This document shows positions 26,094 through 33,734 of a DNA stretch of 62,632 bases, one piece after another. The stretch covers positions 1-62,632 of the forward strand of contig JAIQZR010000170.1 in NCBI GenBank assembly GCA_021777035.1, written 5' to 3'. How positions within the stretch are numbered: position 1 is the first letter of the stretch; the number at the start of each line of letters is the position of its first letter. The position numbers and the translations under genes were made by a program. Under the pieces are notes generated by a model, which was given only the letters and a program-made list of their open reading frames with translations, did no database searches and was not told where the DNA came from. Origin of the DNA: Candidatus Scalindua sp. GTDB lineage: Bacteria > Planctomycetota > Brocadiia > Brocadiales > Scalinduaceae.

Positions 26094-27737
26094 TCACTCG
26101 TGGTTGTGAGTGTCGTCTTTAAGGTGATAGTATGGTGATAGTGTTGAAATTCTTGTGTCTTCTAATGCGCCTCCAATGGTGAAATGGTAGAGGCTTTGAT
26201 ATGTATTGTCATTAAATCCTAGGAGCTTATGAACAACATCATCAAAAAAACACCCGATTCCAGTGCCTCTGGTTGAGTGGGCTTCCGCTTCCAGATAAAG
26301 TACCTGTCCAATCATTCCGGTTTCCCAGAAGAGGCTGCGATATAAGAAAGGCCGGTTTTCTAAGTTGTCCTTAAACTTTGCAATCATTCCAATAGAAACT
26401 GCTCCATCACCAGCGATATCCTGCTGGCAGCTCACGAATGCAGCTTTTTGCCTAAAATCTCCTTTTTGTAAAAGATAAAGATTAAGCATGTGAGGCGCAT
26501 CGTCCACTTTTTCCCATAAGAAATATGGATGACAATTTTGCTTGATTTCTATTAGATCTTCTTCATTCCGAACCAGGAAATAAAGTCCGGAATCCAGGCC
26601 AACTACCCTGTGAGCAAAAATGCAGAGGTGGACAGAGATATCACCAACTCCCAGATCAAAAGGGGCGCTGTGGTTTCTGGGAATAGTCTTGTCTAAAATA
26701 GCAAAGAAATCTCTTTTTGTGATAGCGGTCTTTCCATCATAGGTCTGAGCGCTCCTTCTCTGGCGTATAATTTTTTCGCCAGACGCTGAAGCTATCTTTT
26801 TCTCAAAATAGTCATGCTCTTTGTAATGATATGTTTTTCTTTCTGTTACGGGTTTGCTGGTTTCAGCAGATACTTCATCAATAACATACCAGTCCTCATG
26901 ATCCTTGCTTAATTGGTTAGGCTCGCCTTTAAAATGAAGAGACTCAAAGGCGTCGATAATGTCAGATGGAACGTTTCTTATGTCAAAATTTCCAGCACTT
27001 TCATGCACAAATAATAGAAGTTCCGGTTCTTCCCTCTCAAACTCTTTCCACCTGGTTTTTTGAAAGCCTAGAATGATTTCTATCTCTCTTGTTGACAAAG
27101 AGTTGAGATAGGTTGCCTTCCACCCTAATAGGTTCGCAGAGAAGCTCAGACAGGCCATTGCATGCCCTATGTCATGATTACAGTAGCGAAACGCGCGTTC
27201 ACCATATTTCCAGGATTCTCTCCAATAAATACTAGTAAGTCCAATTAGAAACCCTTTTTGACGAAAGTGATTTTCTAGTCTTAACCAGAACTGTTCATCA
27301 AATTCTGCTCTTGGTTCAAGTACATGGGGTAGAGGGTTGTAATGGAAAACTCCTCCAGGACGATTGCTTTCCTGGCACGGCGGTAGAATAAGATGTGTCT
27401 CCGTGGGATGGAGATTGCCACTTGAAGGGTTCATTCGTAGTGCCCATGATGTTCCTGAGTATGATTTCCAGGCAGAAAGACCCATGGACAGCTCTAGGAG
27501 ACGGGCGATATTTTTTAATGTGAAGGGTTGCAGCTCATTTTTCTTCCTGTTAAATAAATCATAATAATTTGCATTCAGAACAGTAGTTGAGAAAGGAAGC
27601 TGAACAGGATCTGTTCCTTCATAGCTTCTAAACGGATTAGGCTCAGTAGCCCAATCGAGATAGCCTGTAGAATTTGCTGGACGATTCGGGAAGTGCTTTG
27701 TCCTCTCGTGATATTCAATTATTTTATTAATGTTCAC
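26094..27737 (-). CDS. SagB-type dehydrogenase with two nitroreductase domains
   Basis: A 547-residue protein of the SagB/ThcOx group of FMN nitroreductases, with two tandem nitroreductase-like halves. The first shows LRMNPSSGNLHPTETH and a helical part to about residue 250. The second opens with IRQRRSAQTYDGKTAI and ends with EAEAHSTRGTGIGCFFDD and YHFTIGG. Such enzymes oxidise azoline rings in peptides or act in unknown redox steps. No cyclodehydratase or precursor peptide is nearby. It begins 18 bases after the CDP-alcohol transferase stop, so it is probably in the phosphonate operon; its part there is unknown. Confidence 0.8.
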   Translation of the reverse strand: MNINKIIEYHERTKHFPNRPANSTGYLDWATEPNPFRSYEGTDPVQLPFSTTVLNANYYDLFNRKKNELQPFTLKNIARLLELSMGLSAWKSYSGTSWALRMNPSSGNLHPTETHLILPPCQESNRPGGVFHYNPLPHVLEPRAEFDEQFWLRLENHFRQKGFLIGLTSIYWRESWKYGERAFRYCNHDIGHAMACLSFSANLLGWKATYLNSLSTREIEIILGFQKTRWKEFEREEPELLLFVHESAGNFDIRNVPSDIIDAFESLHFKGEPNQLSKDHEDWYVIDEVSAETSKPVTERKTYHYKEHDYFEKKIASASGEKIIRQRRSAQTYDGKTAITKRDFFAILDKTIPRNHSAPFDLGVGDISVHLCIFAHRVVGLDSGLYFLVRNEEDLIEIKQNCHPYFLWEKVDDAPHMLNLYLLQKGDFRQKAAFVSCQQDIAGDGAVSIGMIAKFKDNLENRPFLYRSLFWETGMIGQVLYLEAEAHSTRGTGIGCFFDDVVHKLLGFNDNTYQSLYHFTIGGALEDTRISTLSPYYHLKDDTHNHE

Positions 27738-27755
27738 AATCAGGAGTTACCAAAT

Positions 27756-28412
27756 TCAGGTTGCAATTTTACGATGAGCTATTTTGTGTACTACCCAGTA
27801 AATGTTTGTTCCAACCGCCATAATCAGAAGAAACCATATCATTTGATTAAAGATTACGGATACGAGCATGATAATATAAAAAAAGTCCTTGTTGTTCAGT
27901 TTATCAAGCATCTCTTTCGTTCCGGTGTCGTTGTTTCGTTCACTACTAAAATAAGTTGTCAGGAGAAGTGAAATTACGATACCTATCATAGATAGCGAAC
28001 CTGCTATGATAGTAAGGTCGGAACCATTTGCTTTATAAATTGCAATCGTTATCCCAATAACGATTATTGCATTTACTATAGAGTCGATTATTATATCGAA
28101 AACCATGCCAAATTCAGATGACATTTGTTTGGCCCTGGCAACCTCTCCATCACATTGATCAAAGATAGTAGAAAGGAAATATGCTACGCCTGCCATAAGG
28201 GTGTAGGCATGTTCTCCACAAGAAAATAAAATGCCTGAGATAATACCAAGTACCAGGCTTATGATGGTTACCTGGTTTGGGGTGATAGGCGTTTTTATGA
28301 GGCATCCTGTAATAAACCCTGATATTTTGCGAATTATGTATCTGTCAATTATTGGACTGTCTGAATGAGAAATCACAGATTGGCCGCTCTTTTTTTCAGT
28401 TGCTAATGACAT
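27756..28412 (-). CDS. CDP-alcohol phosphatidyltransferase family membrane protein
   Basis: A membrane enzyme of 218 residues with about five or six hydrophobic segments. It carries the complete family signature: D85xxD88G89xxA92R93, eight residues, G102, then D106 and D110. Members transfer a phospho-alcohol from a CDP- or CMP-linked donor to an alcohol. It overlaps the nucleotidyltransferase gene by 17 bases, so the two are translationally coupled and probably act in sequence. With phosphonate genes upstream, I infer transfer of 2-aminoethylphosphonate from its CMP ester to a lipid acceptor. A role in inositol or choline lipids is the alternative. Confidence 0.85.
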   Translation of the reverse strand: MSLATEKKSGQSVISHSDSPIIDRYIIRKISGFITGCLIKTPITPNQVTIISLVLGIISGILFSCGEHAYTLMAGVAYFLSTIFDQCDGEVARAKQMSSEFGMVFDIIIDSIVNAIIVIGITIAIYKANGSDLTIIAGSLSMIGIVISLLLTTYFSSERNNDTGTKEMLDKLNNKDFFYIIMLVSVIFNQMIWFLLIMAVGTNIYWVVHKIAHRKIAT

Positions 28413-29133
28413 TTTCTATCTTTGGAAGAGTTTCTCTTCTGGCCCTTTCTATATCTTCTTCAAAGTCAATTTCAATCCATGGTAGATCGCCTACACTCTC
28501 AAAACCGGCTGTGCATTGTGAAAGTAACTCGTGGAGAGTGTCTTCATATTCAACATTTATCTTTCCGGCCTGTTCGAACTCTTCAAGTATGGTTTTAAGT
28601 CTGTGGCAGTCTTTTGCCGCAAGCTTAAAAAAGCCTACCCCTTCACCCTTAAAATCACAATCATAAGAGCGGGCTTTCGATATTCCTATTACTTTTTCAT
28701 CTTTTACAAAGAGCATCATTTCTTCGCCGGTGACATCACAGTTTGCATCTAGCAGGAAGCAGTTTTTATTACTGGATTCAGCCAGCTTTCTAAGCAGATT
28801 ATCGTGATACAACACATCGGCATCCATAATCAGTACATCATCATCCAGCTCATTTCTGGCATACCACAGGGAGAGGATACTGCCTTTTGTGTATTGTTCG
28901 TTTTCAATATATGTGATATTTAATCCGTTGCTGCTTTTTTCTACTATCTCTTTTATCTTCTCCTTGAAATGGCCTACAACAAAAACTATATCCTCTATTC
29001 CTAATTTGGATATTGTGTCAAGGTGCCTCTCTAGAAGGGTTTTATTGCCGATTTTAATCAGGCATTTGGGTATTATGTTTGTCACGGCTGACATCCTCTT
29101 CCCAACACCCGCTGCTAACATTACTACTTTCAT
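28396..29133 (-). CDS. PntC/LicC-like nucleotidyltransferase (probable 2-aminoethylphosphonate cytidylyltransferase)
   Basis: A 245-residue nucleotidyltransferase starting MKVVMLAAGVGKRM, with PKCLIKIG and DADVLYHDNLL (metal-binding DAD) and the C-terminal LPWIEIDFEEDIERA typical of LicC-like and PntC enzymes. The start at 29133 is set by AAGGAAA upstream; a longer frame to 29172 adds unrelated residues and runs into a REP. In Treponema PntC this domain is fused to a 2-aminoethylphosphonate transaminase. Here the transaminase is the adjacent upstream gene, which supports CTP activation of aminoethylphosphonate. Sugar-phosphate or phosphocholine activation remains possible. Confidence 0.75.
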   Translation of the reverse strand: MKVVMLAAGVGKRMSAVTNIIPKCLIKIGNKTLLERHLDTISKLGIEDIVFVVGHFKEKIKEIVEKSSNGLNITYIENEQYTKGSILSLWYARNELDDDVLIMDADVLYHDNLLRKLAESSNKNCFLLDANCDVTGEEMMLFVKDEKVIGISKARSYDCDFKGEGVGFFKLAAKDCHRLKTILEEFEQAGKINVEYEDTLHELLSQCTAGFESVGDLPWIEIDFEEDIERARRETLPKIENVISN

Positions 29134-29166
29134 TGTTGCGTTTCCTTTTATTGGTATAATGGACAA

Positions 29167-29186
29167 GGGCACGTAGCAACGTGCCC
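29167..29186. repeat. REP palindrome (family A)
   Basis: GGGCACGTAGCAACGTGCCC followed by CTACGG. It lies in the 59-base gap between the nucleotidyltransferase and transaminase genes. Confidence 0.75.
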
Positions 29187-29192
29187 CTACGG

Positions 29193-30278
29193 TTATGCAG
29201 ATAACACTTCATGTAAATTCTTAATGAACGCTTCAAGGTCATCCATCGTTAATTCTCCCATGTTTGCAATCCTGAAGATCTTTTTGTTTAATTCACCCTG
29301 ACCGGCGTAAATAATAAAACCTCTCTCCTTTAAACTATCATGCAACCTGGCATAAGTCATGTTCCTGGGCAGATACAATGCCGTGATTGTGTTGGAAAGG
29401 ATCTCTTCGGGTAAAAGCAACTCCAGGTCAAGTTGCTTGAATTGTCCTCTTAAATATGATGATGCTTTTTTGTATCTGTTAAGCCGACCCTGGACACTCT
29501 CTTCCAGCAACTCGTCCAGTGCTTCTTCAAAGGCATAGAACGTGTGTACCGATGGCGTAAATGGACATTCTCCTTTTTGCTCCTGTTCATCCAGTTGGGA
29601 GATAACGTTAAGGTAAAGGGAACGAGGAGGTATACTTCTCAGTCTTTGTACCTCATTCTGTTTTAGCAGGACAAATGATAATCCCGGCAGGCCCTGAATA
29701 CACTTATTAGCGGTTCCGATACATATATCCACATTGTCCGTTACCAAATCTATCTCTTCCCCACCTAGGCCACTTACAGAATCCAGAAAGAAAGCCTTGC
29801 CGTGTTTTTTAGTAATAGCCCCTACTTCATGGATTGGATTTAATAAACCGGTGGTTGTTTCATGGTGAACCATCGCGACTACTTCAATTTTAGTGTCTTG
29901 TAAGATAGCATCCTCTATCTGATTAATGTCCGGCTGTTCAAGCCAGTCGTACTTGAGTTCAACTTTATTGATCTTATATGCGGACGCAATACGTGAAATT
30001 CTCTCACCATAAACACCATTATTTATGATTAATATTTTTCGCCCCTCGCTTACTGAAGAGCAGATGCCCGCCTCTAATGAAGCAGTTCCGGAGCCGGTAA
30101 TGATAGCTGTCGTGTAACCTTTGTTTGGTGCAAATGCCTGCAGTATCTTATTGCGAGTGTTGCTTAGAATTGTTGAAAATTCACTTTCACGGTGGCACAA
30201 ATCGCCTTTCAAAAGCGAGTTTTTGACCCTCTCAGAGGTACATACCGGTCCGGGGTTCAGTAAAATCATTTTTTTCAA
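29193..30278 (-). CDS. phnW: 2-aminoethylphosphonate-pyruvate transaminase
   Basis: PLP enzyme of class V that interconverts phosphonoacetaldehyde and 2-aminoethylphosphonate. The start ILLNPGPVCTSERVK, TGSGTASLEA, VHHETTTGLLNP and the PLP-lysine region TANKCIQGLPG match PhnW. Length 361 is normal. It follows the split phosphonopyruvate decarboxylase, whose product is phosphonoacetaldehyde. No phosphonatase (phnX) is present, so biosynthesis rather than degradation is the likely direction. A sulfoacetaldehyde aminotransferase role is a weaker alternative. Confidence 0.88.
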   Translation of the reverse strand: MKKMILLNPGPVCTSERVKNSLLKGDLCHRESEFSTILSNTRNKILQAFAPNKGYTTAIITGSGTASLEAGICSSVSEGRKILIINNGVYGERISRIASAYKINKVELKYDWLEQPDINQIEDAILQDTKIEVVAMVHHETTTGLLNPIHEVGAITKKHGKAFFLDSVSGLGGEEIDLVTDNVDICIGTANKCIQGLPGLSFVLLKQNEVQRLRSIPPRSLYLNVISQLDEQEQKGECPFTPSVHTFYAFEEALDELLEESVQGRLNRYKKASSYLRGQFKQLDLELLLPEEILSNTITALYLPRNMTYARLHDSLKERGFIIYAGQGELNKKIFRIANMGELTMDDLEAFIKNLHEVLSA

Positions 30279-30328
30279 ATTTACTATCTCCTCTTGTTTT
30301 ATATATTCTCAGCCACTAACATAAAAGC

Positions 30329-30390
30329 AGGGTGGATTAAAGCCCTCGGCACTTTTAGCCCAGGGGAAGCGCAGCAAATCCACATTATTA
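30329..30390. repeat. Palindromic repeat (family B)
   Basis: GCAGGGTGGATTAAAG near the left end and GAAGCGCAGCAAATCCAC near the right. The same arms occur at 52157-52276 and, decayed, at 58437-58492. It lies in the gap between phnW and the decarboxylase genes. Confidence 0.6.
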
Positions 30391-30399
30391 CCATCACCT

Positions 30400-30957
30400 T
30401 TATATAGCCGACATAAATCTCTTTTTAATTTGTTCCGGGCTGTGATCCACCCTGCCAATATCTCTCTCTACTCCGTTATCAGATATTTTTACCAGAAGGA
30501 ATGATGGGCCTTCATTTTTCAGTATATGTGCCATCTCACTTCTCAAGTCCTCATTAGTTACTACTTTTTTCACATAAGCATATCTGGCTGACTCTGCAAT
30601 TTTCTCCAGTTCAATTACGTTAGAAATAGTTGGTTGATTTCCTGTAGAAGCGTAAACCTCATTGTCCAGTACAATATGAAAAAGGTTTTTTAGTTGCAAA
30701 GAGCCTATCATTGGTAATGAACCTAGATTCATCAGCAGGTTCCCATCACCATCCAGAATAACTGTTTTTCTTGAAGGCTTGCTTAATGCAACTCCCACAC
30801 CTATTGACGAGGCCATTCCCATCGATCCAATCATGTAAAAGTTTTCAGTTCTGTCTCTTACTGTAAAGGTCTCTCTGCTTATTAAACCATTCGCACAGAC
30901 AACCAGTTGGTCGTCCAGTAATTCCATTATTGTGGTTATGGCTTCTCTATAATTCAA
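30400..30957 (-). CDS. Phosphonopyruvate decarboxylase, thiamine-diphosphate-binding (C-terminal) subunit
   Basis: A 185-residue protein equal to the C-terminal PP domain of phosphonopyruvate or sulfopyruvate decarboxylases. The thiamine diphosphate/magnesium motif is GDGNLLMNLGS, ending at LDNEVYASTG. It starts at a TTG that overlaps the stop of the upstream half by four bases (TTGA), so the halves are translationally coupled and presumably form one enzyme. Most phosphonopyruvate decarboxylases are single chains of about 380 residues; the split resembles ComDE sulfopyruvate decarboxylase. PhnW next door favours phosphonopyruvate as substrate. Confidence 0.82.
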   Translation of the reverse strand: MNYREAITTIMELLDDQLVVCANGLISRETFTVRDRTENFYMIGSMGMASSIGVGVALSKPSRKTVILDGDGNLLMNLGSLPMIGSLQLKNLFHIVLDNEVYASTGNQPTISNVIELEKIAESARYAYVKKVVTNEDLRSEMAHILKNEGPSFLLVKISDNGVERDIGRVDHSPEQIKKRFMSAI

Positions 30958-31445
30958 TCAATTATCCCTTTTTTTAAGAAAAGAACGACAGGCTCTTTGC
31001 TTTCGGTGACCAGTTTATATGACATATCTATGAGCACTTTAATGTTGTCATGGTTGAACTCATGATGCGGAATACCAATAGTATCAAGTAATTTGTTGCA
31101 CGTCCTGCCCATCACCAAATGTTCGGGTGCATCCTTACCTTCAAAGCCTCGCCACGTGACTAGTAATAAGCAAGGAAGTTTGTAAATGAGGTTTAGGGAA
31201 GTAAGGGTGTTTAAGCATTGACCAAGTCCTGAGTTCTGCATTAAAACTACCGGTGTTTTTCCTGCCATATATGCTCCACTCGCAACCCCAACCGCAGCGT
31301 CCTCCCTTACAGCTGGAATATAGGTAACGTCAGGCATATTCGTAAGGTTTGTAATCAGATTGCCAATAATAGAACAGGGAACACCAGTAAAAAAATCGTA
31401 ACCACTGTCTATTAATTTCCGTGCAAAGTCTTCAGATCTATACAT
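30954..31445 (-). CDS. Phosphonopyruvate decarboxylase, N-terminal (PYR) subunit
   Basis: A 163-residue protein equal to the N-terminal PYR domain. Recognisable words are DFFTGVPCSIIGNL, AVREDAAVGVASGAY (the catalytic glutamate region) and LMQNSGLGQCLNTLTSL. Together with the next gene it makes a complete thiamine enzyme that decarboxylates phosphonopyruvate to phosphonoacetaldehyde. This irreversible step pulls the unfavourable PEP mutase reaction forward. PEP mutase itself is not in the window. It is the first gene of the operon, behind a strong promoter-operator region. Confidence 0.82.
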   Translation of the reverse strand: MYRSEDFARKLIDSGYDFFTGVPCSIIGNLITNLTNMPDVTYIPAVREDAAVGVASGAYMAGKTPVVLMQNSGLGQCLNTLTSLNLIYKLPCLLLVTWRGFEGKDAPEHLVMGRTCNKLLDTIGIPHHEFNHDNIKVLIDMSYKLVTESKEPVVLFLKKGIID

Positions 31446-31488
31446 TTATGTAATAAAGTAATGTCGTATGTTAAAAAGATGATGATAG

Positions 31489-31517
31489 AGCATAAACGAT
31501 ACATACATGCGTGTCAA
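31489..31517 (-). promoter_or_regulatory. Promoter of the phosphonate operon
   Basis: On the minus strand TTGACA (31512-31517), a 17-base spacer and TATGCT (31489-31494), about 45 bases before the first decarboxylase gene. Confidence 0.5.
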
Positions 31518-31549
31518 TATCCAGAATTATAAATCCTGAAATATTGACA
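31512..31549. promoter_or_regulatory. Dyad covering the -35 region (operator candidate)
   Basis: TGTCAATATCCAG (31512-31524) and CTGAAATATTGACA (31536-31549) form an inverted repeat with an 11-base centre. The left arm contains the -35 box of the phosphonate operon. The right arm carries TTGACA on the plus strand, which with TATAAC at 31565 could serve pncB. Confidence 0.45.
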
Positions 31550-31693
31550 ATATAGTTTTATTCTTATAACTGAGCACATTATAATAGACACTTTCAGGCA
31601 AGTGCAAAAAACAGGTTTACATCGTTTTCGCAATAAGCTATAAAAATTAACCACTTTAACCATTAAATACAAAGACATCTGCTTTTTTGGAGT

Positions 31694-31712
31694 GCAGTGA
31701 CCGTGTCACTGC
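31694..31712. repeat. Perfect hairpin upstream of pncB
   Basis: GCAGTGAC and GTCACTGC form a perfect eight-base stem with a three-base loop. It lies 23 bases before the pncB ATG. The longer reading frame starting at GTG 31697 begins inside this hairpin and is unlikely. Confidence 0.55.
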
Positions 31713-31735
31713 ATTCCATATGCCTTACAAAAGAT

Positions 31736-33163
31736 ATGAAGAAAAATAGTGGAAAACCAGAATCGCTCTTCTTAACTAATGCAAATATATGTATGGCCAC
31801 TGACCTCTATCAGTTGACCATGGTTGCTGGCTACTTTGAATGTAGGATGAACCATAAATCAACTTTTGAATTGTTTGTCAGAGACTTACCTGAAAGACGT
31901 TCATACCTCATCGCTGCCGGTCTTGAACAGGCCCTCTATTATCTAAAAAATCTGAGATTTTCGGCTAAGTATTTGAAATATCTTAAGCACCTTCCTATTT
32001 TCAAGAACGTAAGTAGAGAATTGTTTGATTATCTTCGAGATTTTAGTTTCAAAGGAGACCTCTGCGCTGTTCCTGAGGGTACTGTTATCTTCGCAAATGA
32101 ACCCATTGTAAGGGTAACCGCCTCAATGATTGAGGCCCAGGTAATTGAGACATATCTTCTTTCAATAATAAATTATCAGACACTTATCGCCTCCAAGGCT
32201 TCAAGGGTAGTACATGCTGCTGACGGCAGAGAGGTGATTGATTTCGGGACAAGGCGTGCGCACGGCCCTCAGGCGGGAGTACTGGCGGCGAGGGCATGTT
32301 TTATTGGTGGCTGCGTAGGTACTTCTAATGTCCTTGCGGCTTTTGAGTTGGGGATACCACCAATCGGTACAGTAGCACATTCGTGGGTTATGGCCTACGA
32401 TGATGAATATGAATCGTTTCAAGATTTCAACAAGGTCTTTCCCGACAACACCACTCTTCTGATAGATACGTACGATACCATTAAGGGCGCGAAGCTGGCC
32501 ACTAAGATAGGGAAAAAACTGAAGGGTGTCAGGCTGGACAGTGGCAATATAACACTCTTAAGTAAAAAGGTAAGGAAGATCCTGGACGATGCCGACCTGG
32601 CACACGTAAAGATTACGGCAAGCAATGACCTGAATGAGTACAAGATTTCTAAAATGCTTGCTAAAGGTGCGCGTATTGACTCATTTGGCGTTGGGACAGA
32701 GATGGTCACCTCGAAAGACACTCCCGCACTCGGCGGCGTCTATAAACTGGTTGAGCAGGAGATCGAAGGTCGCTTAATTCCTAAAATGAAGTTCAGTAAA
32801 GAGAAGACAACCTATCCGTCAAAAAAACAGGTTTATCGATTTCTTAATAAGAGAGGGATGTTTAAAAAGGACATAATCGGTCTGGCAGATGAAGATCTTG
32901 ATGCCAAGGGGCTTTTACAGCCGGTTATGGAGAGAGGGAAGATCATATATAAGATACCATCCGTCCAACAAATACAGAAAACCGCAGAAAAAAATATATC
33001 TCAACTACCGGATAAATTTAAGACCCTGGATTGTAAAACTAAATATCCGGTAACGATTAGTAGAAAATTACGTCAGGTCAGGGATAACACAATGAATAAC
33101 AGAAATGCGTATGGGCACGTTGCAACGTGCCCATACAAAAATTATGGGACGGAAAAAATATAA
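31736..33163 (+). CDS. pncB: Nicotinate phosphoribosyltransferase
   Basis: Salvages nicotinate to nicotinate mononucleotide for NAD. Family features include MATDLYQLTMVAGYF near the N-terminus, DFGTRRAHGPQAG (the phosphorylated-histidine region), VAHSWVMAY and GVRLDSGN. I start it at ATG 31736 (475 residues); a GTG at 31697 lies in a hairpin. The last 15-20 residues (NAYGHVATCPYKN and on) are translated from a REP palindrome at 33113-33132, and the stop lies 20 bases inside the transposase gene. The repeat seems to have replaced or extended the natural C-terminus. Confidence 0.93.
   Translation: MKKNSGKPESLFLTNANICMATDLYQLTMVAGYFECRMNHKSTFELFVRDLPERRSYLIAAGLEQALYYLKNLRFSAKYLKYLKHLPIFKNVSRELFDYLRDFSFKGDLCAVPEGTVIFANEPIVRVTASMIEAQVIETYLLSIINYQTLIASKASRVVHAADGREVIDFGTRRAHGPQAGVLAARACFIGGCVGTSNVLAAFELGIPPIGTVAHSWVMAYDDEYESFQDFNKVFPDNTTLLIDTYDTIKGAKLATKIGKKLKGVRLDSGNITLLSKKVRKILDDADLAHVKITASNDLNEYKISKMLAKGARIDSFGVGTEMVTSKDTPALGGVYKLVEQEIEGRLIPKMKFSKEKTTYPSKKQVYRFLNKRGMFKKDIIGLADEDLDAKGLLQPVMERGKIIYKIPSVQQIQKTAEKNISQLPDKFKTLDCKTKYPVTISRKLRQVRDNTMNNRNAYGHVATCPYKNYGTEKI
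33113..33132. repeat. REP palindrome inside the pncB 3' end (family A)
   Basis: GGGCACGTTGCAACGTGCCC, a perfect palindrome, followed by ATACAAAAATTATG, where the transposase start codon lies at 33144. Confidence 0.8.
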
Positions 33164-33433
33164 TCCGGAAATTCATCATCGCCGTTCAATTAGAATAAAA
33201 GATTACGATTATTCGCGGGAGGGATTGTATTTCATTACCATTTGCACCCACAACCATGAAAGATTGTTTGGGCAGATTAATAATGATGAAATGATGTTAA
33301 ACGAATATGGAAAAACTGCATACCATGAATGGCTGCAGACCGGTGAAATGCGGAAGAATATTTTATTACAAGAATTTGTAATCATGCCGAACCACATGCA
33401 CGGTATCATTGAAATCAACAATTCAACCGGTAG

Positions 33434-33453
33434 GGGCATGATGCCTCGTGCCC
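33434..33453. repeat. REP palindrome within the transposase gene
   Basis: GGGCATGATGCCTCGTGCCC, imperfect, in frame within the linker of the transposase. Confidence 0.7.
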
Positions 33454-33478
33454 TTTTACACTGTGATACAAAGAGCCA

Positions 33479-33498
33479 GGGCACGTATCAACGTGCCC
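33479..33498. repeat. Second REP palindrome within the transposase gene
   Basis: GGGCACGTATCAACGTGCCC followed by CCTACGGAACAATTTGG. The same tail follows the copy at 34512. Confidence 0.75.
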
Positions 33499-33734
33499 CT
33501 ACGGAACAATTTGGCAAACCAACATCAAATACAATACCAACTATTGTTCGTGGATTTAAATCAACGGTTACAAAACAGATAAATACCATTCGAAATACAC
33601 CGGGGCAAACAGTCTGGCAGCGCAGTTATTACGAGCACGTTATACGAAATGAAAAATCGTATAACCGGATATTTGAATATATCAGGTATAATCCGAAAAA
33701 ATGGTTGCAAGACGAATATTATATGGGTTAAATC

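Larger units (their letters stand above)
33144..33731 (+). mobile_element. REP-associated tyrosine transposase (RAYT), IS200-like Y1 family
   Basis: A single-strand transposase-like protein of 195 residues from ATG 33144. The metal-binding HUH pair is H84-M-H86 in FVIMPNHMHGII, and the tyrosine nucleophile is Y162 or Y163 in QRSYYEHVI. YNPKKWLQDEYYMG ends the protein. RAYTs act on REP palindromes in the chromosome. Two REP copies (33434-33453 and 33479-33498) lie in frame within the linker between the two motifs, so the protein contains REP-encoded residues (GMMPRALLHC, TYQRAPTE). The frame is intact and the enzyme could be active. Confidence 0.85.

Noticed and set aside
29193..31445. Sulfopyruvate/taurine pathway instead of phosphonates
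   Set aside because: The split decarboxylase would allow it, but the adjacent nucleotidyltransferase and CDP-alcohol transferase make sense with a phosphonate and not with taurine. Kept only as an alternative.
31697..31735. N-terminal extension of pncB from GTG 31697
   Set aside because: The GTG lies inside a perfect hairpin and the extra residues do not resemble the family.
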